NCBI GenBank assembly: GCA_050011535.1 | Contig: JBEKIX010000004.1 | Coordinates: forward strand, 1-64,000 | Direction of reading: 5' to 3' | Source: JAFNAG01 sp050011535 | GTDB taxonomy: Bacteria > Acidobacteriota > UBA6911 | Length of the DNA: 64,000 nucleotides | Part shown: in pieces, positions 53,513-62,111 of the stretch | Numbering within the stretch: position 1 is the first letter of the stretch | Layout: each line of letters opens with the position of its first letter | Translations under genes and position numbers: made by a program | The notes under the pieces: model-generated | Seen by the model: only the letters and a program-made list of their open reading frames with translations | Databases searched by the model: none | What the model was told of the DNA's origin: nothing

Positions 53513-54697
53513 TCAATGTGCTCCGGACTGCGAATGTAGAGCAGCCGTTCTGGCCTGCTGGCGCGCCCAAGCGTCGGCTCTAAGGACGGCGTCGAGCGAG
53601 CCGGCATCCTCCGGCGAATGACAGTCCAGTACCGCGGAAATGATCCTGGGGATGGCATCGAATCCGATTTCATCGTTCAAAAACAGTTCGACGGCGACTT
53701 CGTTGGCCGCGTTCAGCACCGCGGGCGCCGTCCCTCCCGCGCCCAGGGCGCGGTACGCAAGGTCAAGACACTGGAACTTTTCCCGGTCGGGTTCGAAGAA
53801 TTCCAGCTTCGACAGCCGGTGGATGTCAAGATAAGGAAGCGGGCACGGCCAGCGCTCGGGATAGGTCAGAGCGTACTGGATGGGAATCCGCATGTCGGTG
53901 AGCCCGAGTTGAGCCATAACCGAGCCGTCGACGAACTCCACCATGGAATGCACGACGCTCTGGGGGTGAACCGCAACATCAATCCGGTCAGGAGTGATTC
54001 CGAACAGCCAGGAGGCCTCGATGACTTCCAGCCCTTTATTCATGAGCGTCGCCGAGTCGATCGTTATCTTTTTACCCATGCGCCAGGTCGGGTGGTTCAG
54101 AGCTTCTTCACGAGTCACATCCGCAAATCTCTCCTTGGGTGTGTCGCGGAAAGGCCCGCCGGAAGCGGTCAGGATCAAGCGCCGGACCTCGCGCGGCTGC
54201 GCGCCGCGGAGGCACTGATGAATCGCGTTGTGTTCGCTGTCGACCGGTAGAATCGGGACCGCGCGTTCCCGCGCAATCCGCATCATCACTTGGCCGGCCA
54301 TTACCAGCGTTTCCTTGTTGGCCAGGGCGATGGGCTTGCCGTTTTCGAGTGCCCGATAGGTCGGGATCAGGCCTGCGGCACCGGTGATGGCGGACAAAAC
54401 GATCGTGGTTTCGGCATGGCACGACACTTCAACCATGCCCTCCACCCCGTAAACCAATCTGGTTCGCTGCATCGGATAGCCTCGATGCCGCAAAATCGAT
54501 TCCAATTCGGACGCGGTGCTCTCGTCCTGGCTCGACGCGATCCGCGGGTGCAATGACTCCACCTGGTCGGCCAGAAGTGCCACATTCCTGCCTCCAGCCA
54601 ACCCGACCACTTGCATTGCCTCCGGAAAGCCGGCAATTACCCGGAGGGCATTCGTTCCTATGGATCCTGTAGAACCGAGAATGGACACGCATTTCAT
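53513..54697 (-). CDS. dxr: 1-deoxy-D-xylulose-5-phosphate reductoisomerase
   Basis: A 394-residue enzyme of the non-mevalonate isoprenoid pathway, converting DXP to MEP with NADPH. The NADPH loop GSTGSIGTNAL (8-18), the metal site VDSEHNAIHQCL, TASGGPFRDTP, and MGKKITIDSATLMNKGLEVIEASWLFG are present. The start at 54697 (MKCVSILGSTG) is supported by GAGG about 9 bases upstream; the upstream ORF extension is unlikely. It is followed by rseP and preceded by cdsA, giving an isoprenoid/phospholipid cluster. Confidence 0.95.
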   Translation of the reverse strand: MKCVSILGSTGSIGTNALRVIAGFPEAMQVVGLAGGRNVALLADQVESLHPRIASSQDESTASELESILRHRGYPMQRTRLVYGVEGMVEVSCHAETTIVLSAITGAAGLIPTYRALENGKPIALANKETLVMAGQVMMRIARERAVPILPVDSEHNAIHQCLRGAQPREVRRLILTASGGPFRDTPKERFADVTREEALNHPTWRMGKKITIDSATLMNKGLEVIEASWLFGITPDRIDVAVHPQSVVHSMVEFVDGSVMAQLGLTDMRIPIQYALTYPERWPCPLPYLDIHRLSKLEFFEPDREKFQCLDLAYRALGAGGTAPAVLNAANEVAVELFLNDEIGFDAIPRIISAVLDCHSPEDAGSLDAVLRADAWARQQARTAALHSQSGAH

Positions 54698-54805
54698 GAA
54701 AAACCGCCTCTTCTGCGCACACAAAAGGGTTATTGTAGCGGATCTGTGCTTCGCGTACCACCGGACTTACGACAATGGTGCGAATCGAAAAACGTCGTGT
54801 CGCCG

Positions 54806-55618
54806 TCAGTGGCCGCCCGGATAAACCTGCTGCAGATACAGACAAAGGACGGGAAATGCAAAAAGCAGGCTGTCGATGCGGTCCAAGACGCCTCCGTGGC
54901 CGGGGATCAGATTTGAGCTTTCCTTCACCTCCGCGGCGCGCTTCAGCATCGATTCGGCTAGGTCGCCGAGCTGGCCAAACAAGCCGATGAGAAGCGAACT
55001 TGCCAGCACATGCGGCCAGGGGAGATCCGTGAAGAAACCGTACCGCAGCAATGCAGCTGCAGCCAGGCCCGCCAGCAGGCCCGCCACAGCGCCTTCATTG
55101 GTTTTCTTGGGGCTGAGCTGGGCGGCGAACGGAGTACGCCCAAAACTCCTTCCCGCCAGGAGAGCCGCCGTGTCCCCGGTCCAGATCACCACGAGCAGCG
55201 TGAGAGTCCATTCCAGACCCACGTGCTCGCCAAAGCTGAAGCGGACAGCATAGGCTGAAAGAAGCGAATATGTCAGATAAAAGATCCCCAGCAGATTGGC
55301 CATCAATCCCAGCACGCGATCCTTGATGGGATCCTGCCGCCACATCGCCGCCAGGAACGCGGCGGCGACGACGCTCGCGATCATCGTGCTCACCTGGAGG
55401 CGCGGCGCCTGGAATCCGATAAGGAGAATCCAGAAGCCGGCAAAACAAAACCAGAGCTGTGCACGCAAGCCCATCTTTTGCGTTAAGTGCGTGTACTCGT
55501 ACAGGCACAACGATCCCACGATTCCGATGGCACCCAGGTAATAGGCGGGCGGCGCAAAGAAGACCACGGCAAGCGCGGCAGGGATGAGCACCGAGGCTGA
55601 GATTATGCGCACGAGCAT
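54806..55618 (-). CDS. cdsA: Phosphatidate cytidylyltransferase
   Basis: A 270-residue inner-membrane enzyme making CDP-diacylglycerol from phosphatidate and CTP. Seven or eight hydrophobic segments are visible. The family signature near the C-terminus reads LLIGLFGQLGDLAESMLKRAAEVKESSNLIPGHGGVLDRIDSLLF in outline (about residues 207-252), including the metal-binding Asp residues and the PGHGGxxDRxD core. The start lies 13 bases after uppS, and GAGGG precedes it by about 10 bases. It begins phospholipid synthesis in this cluster. Confidence 0.94.
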   Translation of the reverse strand: MLVRIISASVLIPAALAVVFFAPPAYYLGAIGIVGSLCLYEYTHLTQKMGLRAQLWFCFAGFWILLIGFQAPRLQVSTMIASVVAAAFLAAMWRQDPIKDRVLGLMANLLGIFYLTYSLLSAYAVRFSFGEHVGLEWTLTLLVVIWTGDTAALLAGRSFGRTPFAAQLSPKKTNEGAVAGLLAGLAAAALLRYGFFTDLPWPHVLASSLLIGLFGQLGDLAESMLKRAAEVKESSNLIPGHGGVLDRIDSLLFAFPVLCLYLQQVYPGGH

Positions 55619-55631
55619 CTGTTTTTGACCC

Positions 55632-56408
55632 TCATGGTTTGGCCCTGTTCCTGATCCCGCCGTAACGTCTGTCCCGCTTCTGGTAGTCGAGGACAGCCTC
55701 GAAGAAATGCCTGCGCCGGAAATCGGGCCAGTAAGTCGGCGTGACGTAAATCTCGGAGTAAGCGACCTGCCACAACAGGAAATTGCTGAGCCGCATTTCC
55801 CCGCTGGTTCGGATGAGTAAATCGGGATCCGGAATACCGGCGGTATACAGGGACTTTGAGATCAATGCTTCCGTGATCGGGCCGCTGTGCCCATTCTCCC
55901 GGCCCAGCAGCTTGTTGAAGGCATCCACGATTTCGGCGCGCCCGCCATAGTTGAGTGCAATATTGAGAAGCATGCCCGAATTTTCGCGCGTCACCTCCAT
56001 CGCGTGCATCACCTCGCGGCGCACCGAGGGGGCGAGTTCATCGACCCTGCCTATTGCGAGAAAGCGAATATTGGCATCGACCAGACGGTCCAGTTCACGC
56101 CGGACATATTCCTTGAGCAGGCTCATCAAAGTCCGTACCTCTGCCTGCGGACGCTTCCAATTCTCCACCGAGAAAGCGTAGAGCGTCAGAACCTCCAATC
56201 CCAGCCGCGCGGAAACTTCCACGATTTCCCGCACCGAATCGATGCCAGCGCGATGTCCGGCCACTCTGGGCAATCTTCTCTCTCTAGCCCAGCGGCCGTT
56301 TCCGTCCATGATCACGGCCACGTGTCTCGGAAGGCACAGCCGATCGATCCTCTTGAGGAGACTCTCCTCCAAACTTCCCGGGTCGGCGAGGTAGGTCTTT
56401 TCACTCAT
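55632..56408 (-). CDS. uppS: Undecaprenyl diphosphate synthase
   Basis: A 258-residue cis-prenyltransferase making the C55 lipid carrier of cell-wall synthesis. The catalytic Asp (D35) is in VAVIMDGNGRWARER, and the HRAGIDSVREIV, YAFSVENWKRP and DLLIRTSGEMRLSNFLLWQVAYSEI motifs are complete. The ATG at 56408 is chosen because relatives start here and GAGG lies upstream; the frame runs open for another 114 codons that do not match the family. It opens the uppS-cdsA-dxr-rseP series; truA lies upstream with 122 bases between. Confidence 0.95.
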   Translation of the reverse strand: MSEKTYLADPGSLEESLLKRIDRLCLPRHVAVIMDGNGRWARERRLPRVAGHRAGIDSVREIVEVSARLGLEVLTLYAFSVENWKRPQAEVRTLMSLLKEYVRRELDRLVDANIRFLAIGRVDELAPSVRREVMHAMEVTRENSGMLLNIALNYGGRAEIVDAFNKLLGRENGHSGPITEALISKSLYTAGIPDPDLLIRTSGEMRLSNFLLWQVAYSEIYVTPTYWPDFRRRHFFEAVLDYQKRDRRYGGIRNRAKP

Positions 56409-56530
56409 AGAAAACGGAACCTCGTTGCGAGCTCCATGGTAACAGAAACTCTGATATCCGCGAAATAGACGAAGATCTTCTTGTGAGGCACGCCTCGTCC
56501 GGGCTGGCGGAGATCCGGCGCGAGCTCGGT

Positions 56531-57274
56531 TCAATACCTGACCCGAAGCAGAATAAGTCCACGCGCCGGCGCGGTAAAGCCGGCCAGCGTGCGGTCCCTC
56601 CGCTCGAACAGAGCCTGAAACTCGTCCCAAGTCATGAGACCGCTCCCCAGTTCGAGAAGCGTGCCAGCCATGTTTCGGACCATATGATGCAGAAACCCGT
56701 TCCCCTCGACGGTCAACGTCAGCCGGTGCCCCGCACTCTTCAGCTGACAACTGAAGATATGGCGCACCGTGCTCTCCCGTTTCCCTCCTTTTGCAGCGAA
56801 ACTGGCAAAATCGTGTGCGCCCTCGAACAGCTGCGCGGCCCGCATCATGATGCCGACATCGATGGCATAAGGGTAATGAAAATGTTCGCGCGCAAGATGA
56901 GGTGGAATCACCGATCCGCGATAGATCTGGTATCGATATACCTTTGACCCGGCACTGAGCCTGGCATGAAAGTCCGGCGGAACGTCGCGCGCCGAGAGTA
57001 CCCGGATGTCGGGCGGCAGATTGCTGTTCAAGGCGCGTACGAGATTTCGAGCCGGGATGGTGCAGCAGGTCTCGAAACTGGCGACAAAAGCGCGCGCATG
57101 CGTTCCCGCATCTGTTCTTCCGCTCCCGAACGGGTTTGTTTGTTCTCCCGTGATGAGCCGGATTGCCTTGCGCAGCTCGCCCTGGACAGTTCGATGCCTG
57201 CGCTGAATCTGCCAGCCGTGATAAGCGGTTCCATCAAAACCCAGCACAAGTTTGATGTTGCGCCGAGGTTTCAT
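56531..57274 (-). CDS. truA: tRNA pseudouridine synthase A
   Basis: A 247-residue enzyme forming pseudouridine at positions 38-40 of the tRNA anticodon arm. The catalytic Asp (D55) is in GSGRTDAGTHA, and LGFDGTAYHGWQIQ, KVYRYQIY, FHYPYAID, FEGAHDFASFAAKG and GNGFLHHMVRNMAGTL follow as in the family. The start at 57274 (MKPRRNIKLVLGFDG) fits relatives; the frame extends 32 codons upstream without similarity. The region upstream (57275-57559) separates it from yebC and contains a run of degenerate CTGGAC-like hexamers at about 57371-57406. Confidence 0.95.
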   Translation of the reverse strand: MKPRRNIKLVLGFDGTAYHGWQIQRRHRTVQGELRKAIRLITGEQTNPFGSGRTDAGTHARAFVASFETCCTIPARNLVRALNSNLPPDIRVLSARDVPPDFHARLSAGSKVYRYQIYRGSVIPPHLAREHFHYPYAIDVGIMMRAAQLFEGAHDFASFAAKGGKRESTVRHIFSCQLKSAGHRLTLTVEGNGFLHHMVRNMAGTLLELGSGLMTWDEFQALFERRDRTLAGFTAPARGLILLRVRY

Positions 57275-57559
57275 AGGCTTCCCGGCTCCAAGGTCTTTTC
57301 GCCCGTCTGGCACATGGGGCATGATTCGAAATCGAGGACAGTCGCCAATCTCGCAAGCCCTTTCTCCCACCTGGACGTGGACTTGGACCTGGACCTAAAC
57401 CAGGACCATGCTGCCCTAGCAGAACTTTCGCATGCCGCCGTCTGTTTCCTGCCGATTGCAGCTGCCATTGCCTTTGCCGCCACGCTTGAGGCCGAGAGAT
57501 ACAAAGTAGCAGCATCTATGCTAAAATGACAGAATCCTCTGTGAAAAAGGAGCGTTCCT

Positions 57560-58306
57560 ATGTCGGGTCATTCAAAGTGGCATTCTATTAAGCATAAAAA
57601 GGCAGCAACCGACTCCAAGCGCGGGCGCATATTCACCCGCCTTATCAAGGAAATGACGATGGCCGCGCGCAATGGCGGCGGCGACATCGACGCGAATCCC
57701 AGGCTGCGTCTCGTGGTGAACACGGCCAAGGCAGCCAACATGCCTGCCGAGAACATCAAGCGCGCCATCATGCGCGGCACGGGGGAGCTTCCCGGCATTA
57801 CGTACGAAGAGGTGAACTACGAGGGGTATGGGCCTGGGGGAGCCGCCATCTTTATGCGCGTCCTGACCGACAACCGGAACCGCACGGTCGCCGAGATAAG
57901 GCATATTCTTGCCAAGAACGGAGGGAACCTCGGCGAATCCGGTTGCGTCGCCTGGATGTTCGACAGGAAAGGGTACTTTGTGGTCGAGAAGGCCGCGGCT
58001 TCCGAAGAGAAACTCATGGATATCGTTCTGAGCAACGGCGGCGACGACATGCGCGAGGATGGCGACAATTTCGAAATCTTTTCCAGTCCCGAGAGCTTCG
58101 AACATTTGAAAACTGCGCTGGAAGCGGACAAAATCCCGATGGCCGCGTCGGAAGTCTCCATGCTGCCCCAGAATTATGTCAAACTCGAGGGTAGGGAAGC
58201 GCAAACCATGCTGAAACTCATGGAGGCCCTCGAAGATCAAGAGGATGTCCAGAACGTGTGGTCAAACTTCGATGTCGATGAGGCTGCTCTCCAGGAAGCT
58301 TCGTGA
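57560..58306 (+). CDS. yebC: YebC/PmpR-family protein
   Basis: A 248-residue protein of the YebC/TACO1 family, linked to transcription regulation and to translation of difficult peptides. The family start SGHSKWHSIKHKKAATDSKRG is exact; the helical middle and the KCNE-like ESGCVAWMFDRKG also fit. AAAAAGGAG precedes the ATG by 7 bases. It is followed 12 bases later by ruvC, the arrangement seen in very many bacteria. Confidence 0.95.
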   Translation: MSGHSKWHSIKHKKAATDSKRGRIFTRLIKEMTMAARNGGGDIDANPRLRLVVNTAKAANMPAENIKRAIMRGTGELPGITYEEVNYEGYGPGGAAIFMRVLTDNRNRTVAEIRHILAKNGGNLGESGCVAWMFDRKGYFVVEKAAASEEKLMDIVLSNGGDDMREDGDNFEIFSSPESFEHLKTALEADKIPMAASEVSMLPQNYVKLEGREAQTMLKLMEALEDQEDVQNVWSNFDVDEAALQEAS

Positions 58307-58318
58307 GCTTGCTTTCCG

Positions 58319-58834
58319 ATGAGAATCTTGGGAATCGATCCCGGCAGCGAAATCACCGGATACGGTCTCATCGAGTCGGACGGATCCAGACACTCCTCCA
58401 TTCTCTTTGGCGCAATCCGGACTTCGAAACGCCGCCCCTTTCATGAACGCCTGCTCGAGATCCACGAACAGCTGAGGGAAGTTCTGGCACGAGAGGCGAT
58501 CGACGCCGTTGCGGTCGAGGGGGTGTTTTATGCGGCCAACGTGCAGTCCGCCCTCAAGCTGGGCCATGCCCGCGGTGTAGTGCTTCTGGTCGCCGCTCAG
58601 CAGGGGCTCCCCGTGTACGAGTACTCTCCCCTCGAGATTAAAAGCGCGCTCGTCGGCTACGGGCGCGCGGAGAAAAGCCAGGTACAGATGATGGTCCGGC
58701 TTCTGTTGGACCTGCCAGAGGTACCTACCCCGAATGACGCCGCGGACGCTTTGGCGGTCGCCATTTGCCACAGCCACCGCGCTGCCCGAGAGGCATTGTT
58801 CCCACAGCAAAAAAAGCCGCGCAAAAGAAGATAA
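58319..58834 (+). CDS. ruvC: Holliday junction endonuclease RuvC
   Basis: A 171-residue resolvase cutting four-way DNA junctions during recombinational repair. All four catalytic acids are found: D7 (LGIDPGSEITGYG), E67 (VEGVFYAANVQSALKLGHARG), D140 and D143 (PNDAADALAVA). The tail is basic (PQQKKPRKRR). No strong SD is seen, so it is probably coupled to yebC. RuvA and RuvB, commonly next, are absent here. Confidence 0.95.
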   Translation: MRILGIDPGSEITGYGLIESDGSRHSSILFGAIRTSKRRPFHERLLEIHEQLREVLAREAIDAVAVEGVFYAANVQSALKLGHARGVVLLVAAQQGLPVYEYSPLEIKSALVGYGRAEKSQVQMMVRLLLDLPEVPTPNDAADALAVAICHSHRAAREALFPQQKKPRKRR

Positions 58835-58914
58835 GATCGCGCCGCCCGCATCAGGCTTCAGACAATGGCGTACCCGTTTAGCCCTGTGGTCATCGAGATG
58901 TCCTTTAAGAGCCA

Positions 58915-59079
58915 AAAGCAGCCACGGATTCCACGGATTTATGAAGGCGCTACCAAAAGGCGATGTCTCTTGCCGCCTCCAGAATGCAGGCCAAGACGGC
59001 GACATCATTTGGTGCGCCTCGATACGCGCATATCACATGCATATGAATTCGTGAAATCAGTGGAATCCGTGGCTGCTTT
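58915..59079. mobile_element. MITE-like element bounded by 20-bp inverted repeats
   Basis: AAAGCAGCCACGGATTCCAC (58915-58934) and its exact reverse complement (59060-59079) flank 125 bases between ruvC and the MEMO gene. Perfect 20-base ends around a short core with no gene suggest a miniature inverted-repeat element or a long intergenic palindrome. No target duplication is obvious at its edges. The surrounding 58835-59094 gap otherwise has nothing notable. Confidence 0.5.
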
Positions 59080-59094
59080 GATGGGGCTAAACAG

Positions 59095-59898
59095 TCACAG
59101 AATGGCGATGCCGGCATAACCGACTACCCTCGTGTACTCGCCGCTAATGTCCCCGGAGTTTGCGTAACGGATCAGCTGCCCGTTCGTGGCGCCCAGGTCG
59201 CGGCACGCGATCAGAAGAGCTACCGCGGGAGCGAAGCCACACATGGAGACATCCTTTTCTAAGATTGTCTCATAAAGACTGCGTGGATCCACTTTCAGGA
59301 TGTTGTCAATCGCATATCCATCCTTGCGGGAGGCAACGTCGGCCGGCTCATAGTGGCTCATATCGGAGCTTACGATCAGAAGCACCGGCTCCGCTATCGA
59401 CTGGACGACACGCGCCAGAGCATGTCCCAAAGCCTCGAGCGCAACATAGTCGGCAGTGCCTACGCAAATGGCCGCAAAACTGGGCGAATCCGCCAACACC
59501 TGAAGAAAAGGAAGCTGAACTTCAATCGAGTGCTCGCGCACGTGCGCCGCTTTGTCCGTGACGAGCAGACTGCACTCCAGCGCGAGGAGCCGATTCAACT
59601 CATCATCGATGGCGACCAGTCCGAGAGGAGTGCGCCATTGGCCCTCGGGGTAGAGAGAGAGGGCCACGCCCTTGCCCGTGTGGTTGGGTCCCAGAATGAT
59701 GAAGCGCTTCGGCAGCTTTACCGCGGCGTAGACGGCGCCGGCCACCGGACCCGAATACACGTAACCCGCGTGGGGCGCCACGACACCCATCGCATGGAGG
59801 GAGGGCTCAACCGAGCCAACGAAGGAAAGAACGCTCTTGCGCAGCCCTTCCGGGTGCGCCGAATAAAACTGACCTGCGACCGCCGCCTCTCTGATCAT
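59095..59898 (-). CDS. MEMO1-family protein (AmmeMemoRadiSam system B)
   Basis: A 267-residue MEMO-family protein, related to non-haem iron dioxygenases. The start REAAVAGQFYSAHPEGL, VVAPHAGYVYSGPVAGAVY, ILGPNHTGKG, REHSIEVQLPFLQ and VSSDMSHYEP carry the conserved His residues of the metal site (the NH, EHS and SH motifs). In bacteria it often occurs with AMMECR1 and a radical SAM gene as the AmmeMemoRadiSam system; neither partner is adjacent here. The ATG at 59898 follows TGGAGG at 7 bases. Its function is not established. Confidence 0.92.
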   Translation of the reverse strand: MIREAAVAGQFYSAHPEGLRKSVLSFVGSVEPSLHAMGVVAPHAGYVYSGPVAGAVYAAVKLPKRFIILGPNHTGKGVALSLYPEGQWRTPLGLVAIDDELNRLLALECSLLVTDKAAHVREHSIEVQLPFLQVLADSPSFAAICVGTADYVALEALGHALARVVQSIAEPVLLIVSSDMSHYEPADVASRKDGYAIDNILKVDPRSLYETILEKDVSMCGFAPAVALLIACRDLGATNGQLIRYANSGDISGEYTRVVGYAGIAIL

Positions 59899-60058
59899 GA
59901 CCAACCTCCACGCCAATTACGTGATCATCGATAAGATTGTTGTCTCGTCGGCTCGTTCCCTCGCGTACGATTTGAGCGCATTGCCTGTGGGCAGAGATTA
60001 ATGTTGTGGCCTTTTAGAAGGGAGACACCACAGCGCACTCTCATAGACATTGTTGCCT

Positions 60059-60268
60059 TTAGCGGCGGCGCGCAGCACCCTCCGCTGCGGCGGTTTGTTG
60101 GGCAGCCTTCTCTGCGAGCCGCTGGAGAAACGGATCAGTGTAGTGGTGCGATCGAACCCACTGGACCAACTCGTCGTATGTCAAGGTCGCGATCTCACCA
60201 CTGAGCCTGTCACGAATCTGACGCATGCTCTGCACGCAATCAAAAGTCTTCGACATGGGGTTATGCAT
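60059..60268 (-). CDS. Antitoxin-like small protein, copy 1
   Basis: A 69-residue basic protein almost identical to the one at 61451-61660 (about 86% of residues by eye). It begins MHNPMSKTFDCVQSMRQIRD and contains the helical TYDELVQWVRSHHYTDPFLQRLAEKA and a basic tail (GAARRR). It starts inside the end of a shortened PIN-domain remnant, with an 8-base overlap, exactly as the intact pair does. As the partner of a PIN ribonuclease it is best read as the antitoxin; the family is not one I can name. Since its toxin is broken, it may be an anti-addiction copy or simply decaying. Confidence 0.75.
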   Translation of the reverse strand: MHNPMSKTFDCVQSMRQIRDRLSGEIATLTYDELVQWVRSHHYTDPFLQRLAEKAAQQTAAAEGAARRR

Positions 60269-60398
60269 CGATTGGCACCTCCCGAGGAGTGCGAATCTCC
60301 AAAAGAGGGTGTCCTCTTTTACGGCGAGACGATTCGCGAAATTCCTCGTCTTCGCAGCCCCCCAAGGCCGAGGTGTCCGTGTAGATTCGCGGTTTCAT
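60261..60398 (-). pseudogene. PIN toxin remnant with a 321-base in-frame internal deletion
   Basis: The reverse strand from the ATG at 60398 encodes 45 residues that match the first 26 and last 19 residues of the PIN toxin at 61653-62111. It begins KPRIYTDTSALGGCEDEEFR and ends KRGHPLLEIRTPREVPIDA. The missing residues 27-133 include E47 and D96 of the active site; only D8 is left, so it cannot be an active nuclease. The deletion is exactly 107 codons, the frame is kept, and the stop still overlaps the antitoxin start by 8 bases. It may still be translated as a leader that couples antitoxin translation. Confidence 0.8.
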
Positions 60399-60579
60399 GA
60401 CACCATTCTACCAGAATTCAAGGTGACCCTGCCGATGCGATCTTCCAGCCCCTTCGCCTGCCCAACGTCGCGAATGAGCCGCGCGCTTCGGCGACATGAT
60501 TACACGGGACAACCGGCGCGCCGGTTCCGAGAGCCTGCCCCGCGTTCATGGCAGCGCTGTTCACCGATTTGTCGACTCC

Positions 60580-60834
60580 TCATCGCCGGGCTGTGGTGAG
60601 AAGAAGCCAGCCGAGGATTGATAGGAACGAGAGCCCGATCACGAGGAAAAGCACCGTCATTGTAATGTTCAAATGCTTGCTCCACGTCGGGCATGAACCA
60701 GGCAGTCGAGTACTCCAGGGCTTGCTGCCCCCTCCGATGATGTTGTGCCTGAATCCGTAGACCTTCAGAAGTCCGACTGTCGTGAAGAGGCCCCCAAGCA
60801 GGAGGAGGGGAAACCAATCGGCAAAAGCAATCAT
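60580..60834 (-). CDS. Small two-helix membrane protein
   Basis: An 84-residue protein starting MIAFADWFPLLLLGGLFTTVGLLKVYG, with membrane segments at about residues 8-25 and 52-77. The loop between them holds FRHNIIGGGSKPWSTRLPGSCPTWSKH. An upstream in-frame ATG (60870) is possible; neither has a good SD. It lies between the two copies of the antitoxin. I do not recognise it; the composition supports a real gene, but less surely than its neighbours. Confidence 0.5.
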   Translation of the reverse strand: MIAFADWFPLLLLGGLFTTVGLLKVYGFRHNIIGGGSKPWSTRLPGSCPTWSKHLNITMTVLFLVIGLSFLSILGWLLLTTARR

Positions 60835-61040
60835 GACCACACCCGTCTTGAAGATTGATCGGCGCCACAACGAACTGACCGCTTCGTTGTTCCGGCATCG
60901 CGTTCCCAGTCATGTACTTAATGTCCGCCGAACCTGAAATATACAGGTCTCGGGAAAATGGATATGCCGTCGGACTTGGCGATACATGCCTGCAGCCGGC
61001 AATCCTTCTTTTGTTTTTGATAACATATTCCCAAATGGCG

Positions 61041-61343
61041 CTAGGGGTGAAGCGCGGCGGGCGCGTGAATGCGCTGCACGCTGATTTCCTTTTCGCGTTT
61101 GCGCGTCTGCACGATGTCGAAGGCGGATTGCATTCTCATCAGCGTGTCCATCTTCACGCCAAAAGCTTTCTCGATGCGTAGCGCCATGTTGCCCGACAGG
61201 TCGGCCTTGCCGTTAAGCAAACTGGACAGAGCGGGGCGGGAAACCTGAAGCACGGCTGCTGCTGCCGTGATCGACAGGCCAGATGGTTCAATGATCTCCG
61301 TCCGAATGAAATTGCCCGGATGGGGCGGGTTCTTCATAGACAT
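61041..61343 (-). CDS. HigA-type antitoxin (Xre helix-turn-helix)
   Basis: A 100-residue DNA-binding protein of the HigA/VapI family. The start MSMKNPPHPGNFIRTEIIEPSGLSI and the helix-turn-helix (ITAAAAVLQVSRPALSSLLNGKADLSGNMALRIEKAFG) fit the family closely. AGGAG lies 8 bases before the ATG at 61343. HigA normally follows a higB toxin; only about 100 bases without a toxin frame lie upstream, so this is an orphan. It may act as a stand-alone repressor or be left over from a lost toxin-antitoxin pair. Confidence 0.85.
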   Translation of the reverse strand: MSMKNPPHPGNFIRTEIIEPSGLSITAAAAVLQVSRPALSSLLNGKADLSGNMALRIEKAFGVKMDTLMRMQSAFDIVQTRKREKEISVQRIHAPAALHP

Positions 61344-61369
61344 GGCAAAAGCTCCTGTGCTGACGATTT

Positions 61370-61446
61370 GGGGGCTACGCAACTTCCGTATTCACAGCTC
61401 GGAGTGTTGGCATTCATGCCGCCAATTCGGGAGTTGCGCAGCCCCC
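61370..61446. repeat. 18-bp inverted repeat between higA and the antitoxin gene
   Basis: GGGGGCTACGCAACTTCC (61370-61387) pairs with GGGAGTTGCGCAGCCCCC (61429-61446) at 16 of 18 positions around a 41-base core that itself holds GGCATTCATGCC. It is just upstream of higA and just after the end of the PIN-antitoxin pair. It could end transcription of the pair, act as an operator, or be an inserted element. Confidence 0.5.
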
Positions 61447-61450
61447 GAAT

Positions 61451-61660
61451 TTAGCGGCGGCGCGCAGCGCCATCCTTTGCGGCGGATTGTTGGGCAGCCT
61501 TCTGTGCGAGCCGCTGGAGAAACGGATCAGCATAGTGGTGTGATCGAAGCCACTGGACCAACTCGTCGTATGTCATGGTCGCGATCTCCCCACTGAGCCT
61601 GTCACGAATCTGACGCATGCTTTGCACGCAATCAAAAGTTTTTGACATGGGGCTATGCAT
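61451..61660 (-). CDS. Antitoxin-like small protein, copy 2 (intact pair)
   Basis: A 69-residue protein that follows the intact PIN toxin with an 8-base overlap of start and stop. It reads MHSPMSKTFDCVQSMRQIRD at the N-terminus, then TYDELVQWLRSHHYADPFLQRLAQKA and ends GAARRR. It differs from copy 1 at about ten residues, mostly conservative. The antitoxin lies downstream of the toxin, the reverse of the usual VapBC order. The role as antitoxin is inferred from that pairing. Confidence 0.78.
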   Translation of the reverse strand: MHSPMSKTFDCVQSMRQIRDRLSGEIATMTYDELVQWLRSHHYADPFLQRLAQKAAQQSAAKDGAARRR

Positions 61661-62111
61661 CGATCGGCACCTCCCGAGGAGTGCGGATCTCCAAAAGAGG
61701 GTATCCTCTCTTAAGGTTTACCGCGTTATACGCATGAATCCGTCTGAGGTTCACGATATGCTTGAAGTTCCAGCTGACAAGGACATCGACTCGGGCTACC
61801 GTGGCGAGGGCGATGTGCAGAGCATCCGCGCGCATGCTCTCGGCAATAGCGCCGTCGTGTATGTAAGCAGCAGCCAGTTCTTCCGCTTCGGGGGAAATCG
61901 CGATGAGCTCGATGTGTGCGTCCGGCACGCGCGCCACTGCCTTGCTAACTGCGTCGGGAGCGGCCTCCAGTTCCCTGAGTGCGAGATCGGACAGAACGAG
62001 GATAAGCTCGCCGGCAACAAATGCCTCAACCAAACGGCGAGATGATTCGCGAAATTCCTCGTCTTCGCAGCCCCCTAAGGCCGAAGTGTCCGTGTAGATT
62101 CTCGGTTTCAT
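61653..62111 (-). CDS. PIN-domain protein, putative toxin ribonuclease
   Basis: A 152-residue PIN-domain protein. The acidic active-site residues are visible as D8 (IYTDTSA), E47 (LALRELEA) and D96 (ADALHIA); SWNFKHI (114-120) is a further family mark. The size and the paired small basic gene point to a VapC-like RNase toxin, though PIN proteins of this subgroup are also found with no proven toxicity. It starts with ATG at 62111, close to the next gene's end. The partial copy of this locus at 60059-60470 has lost the central 107 codons. Confidence 0.88.
   Translation of the reverse strand: MKPRIYTDTSALGGCEDEEFRESSRRLVEAFVAGELILVLSDLALRELEAAPDAVSKAVARVPDAHIELIAISPEAEELAAAYIHDGAIAESMRADALHIALATVARVDVLVSWNFKHIVNLRRIHAYNAVNLKRGYPLLEIRTPREVPIDA

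Noticed and set aside
55632..56750. 372-residue version of UppS
   Set aside because: The first 114 codons do not match the family; the true start at 56408 has an SD and gives the usual 258 residues.
57371..57406. CTGGAC-like hexamer run upstream of truA
   Set aside because: Degenerate and short; not convincing as a functional repeat or binding array.
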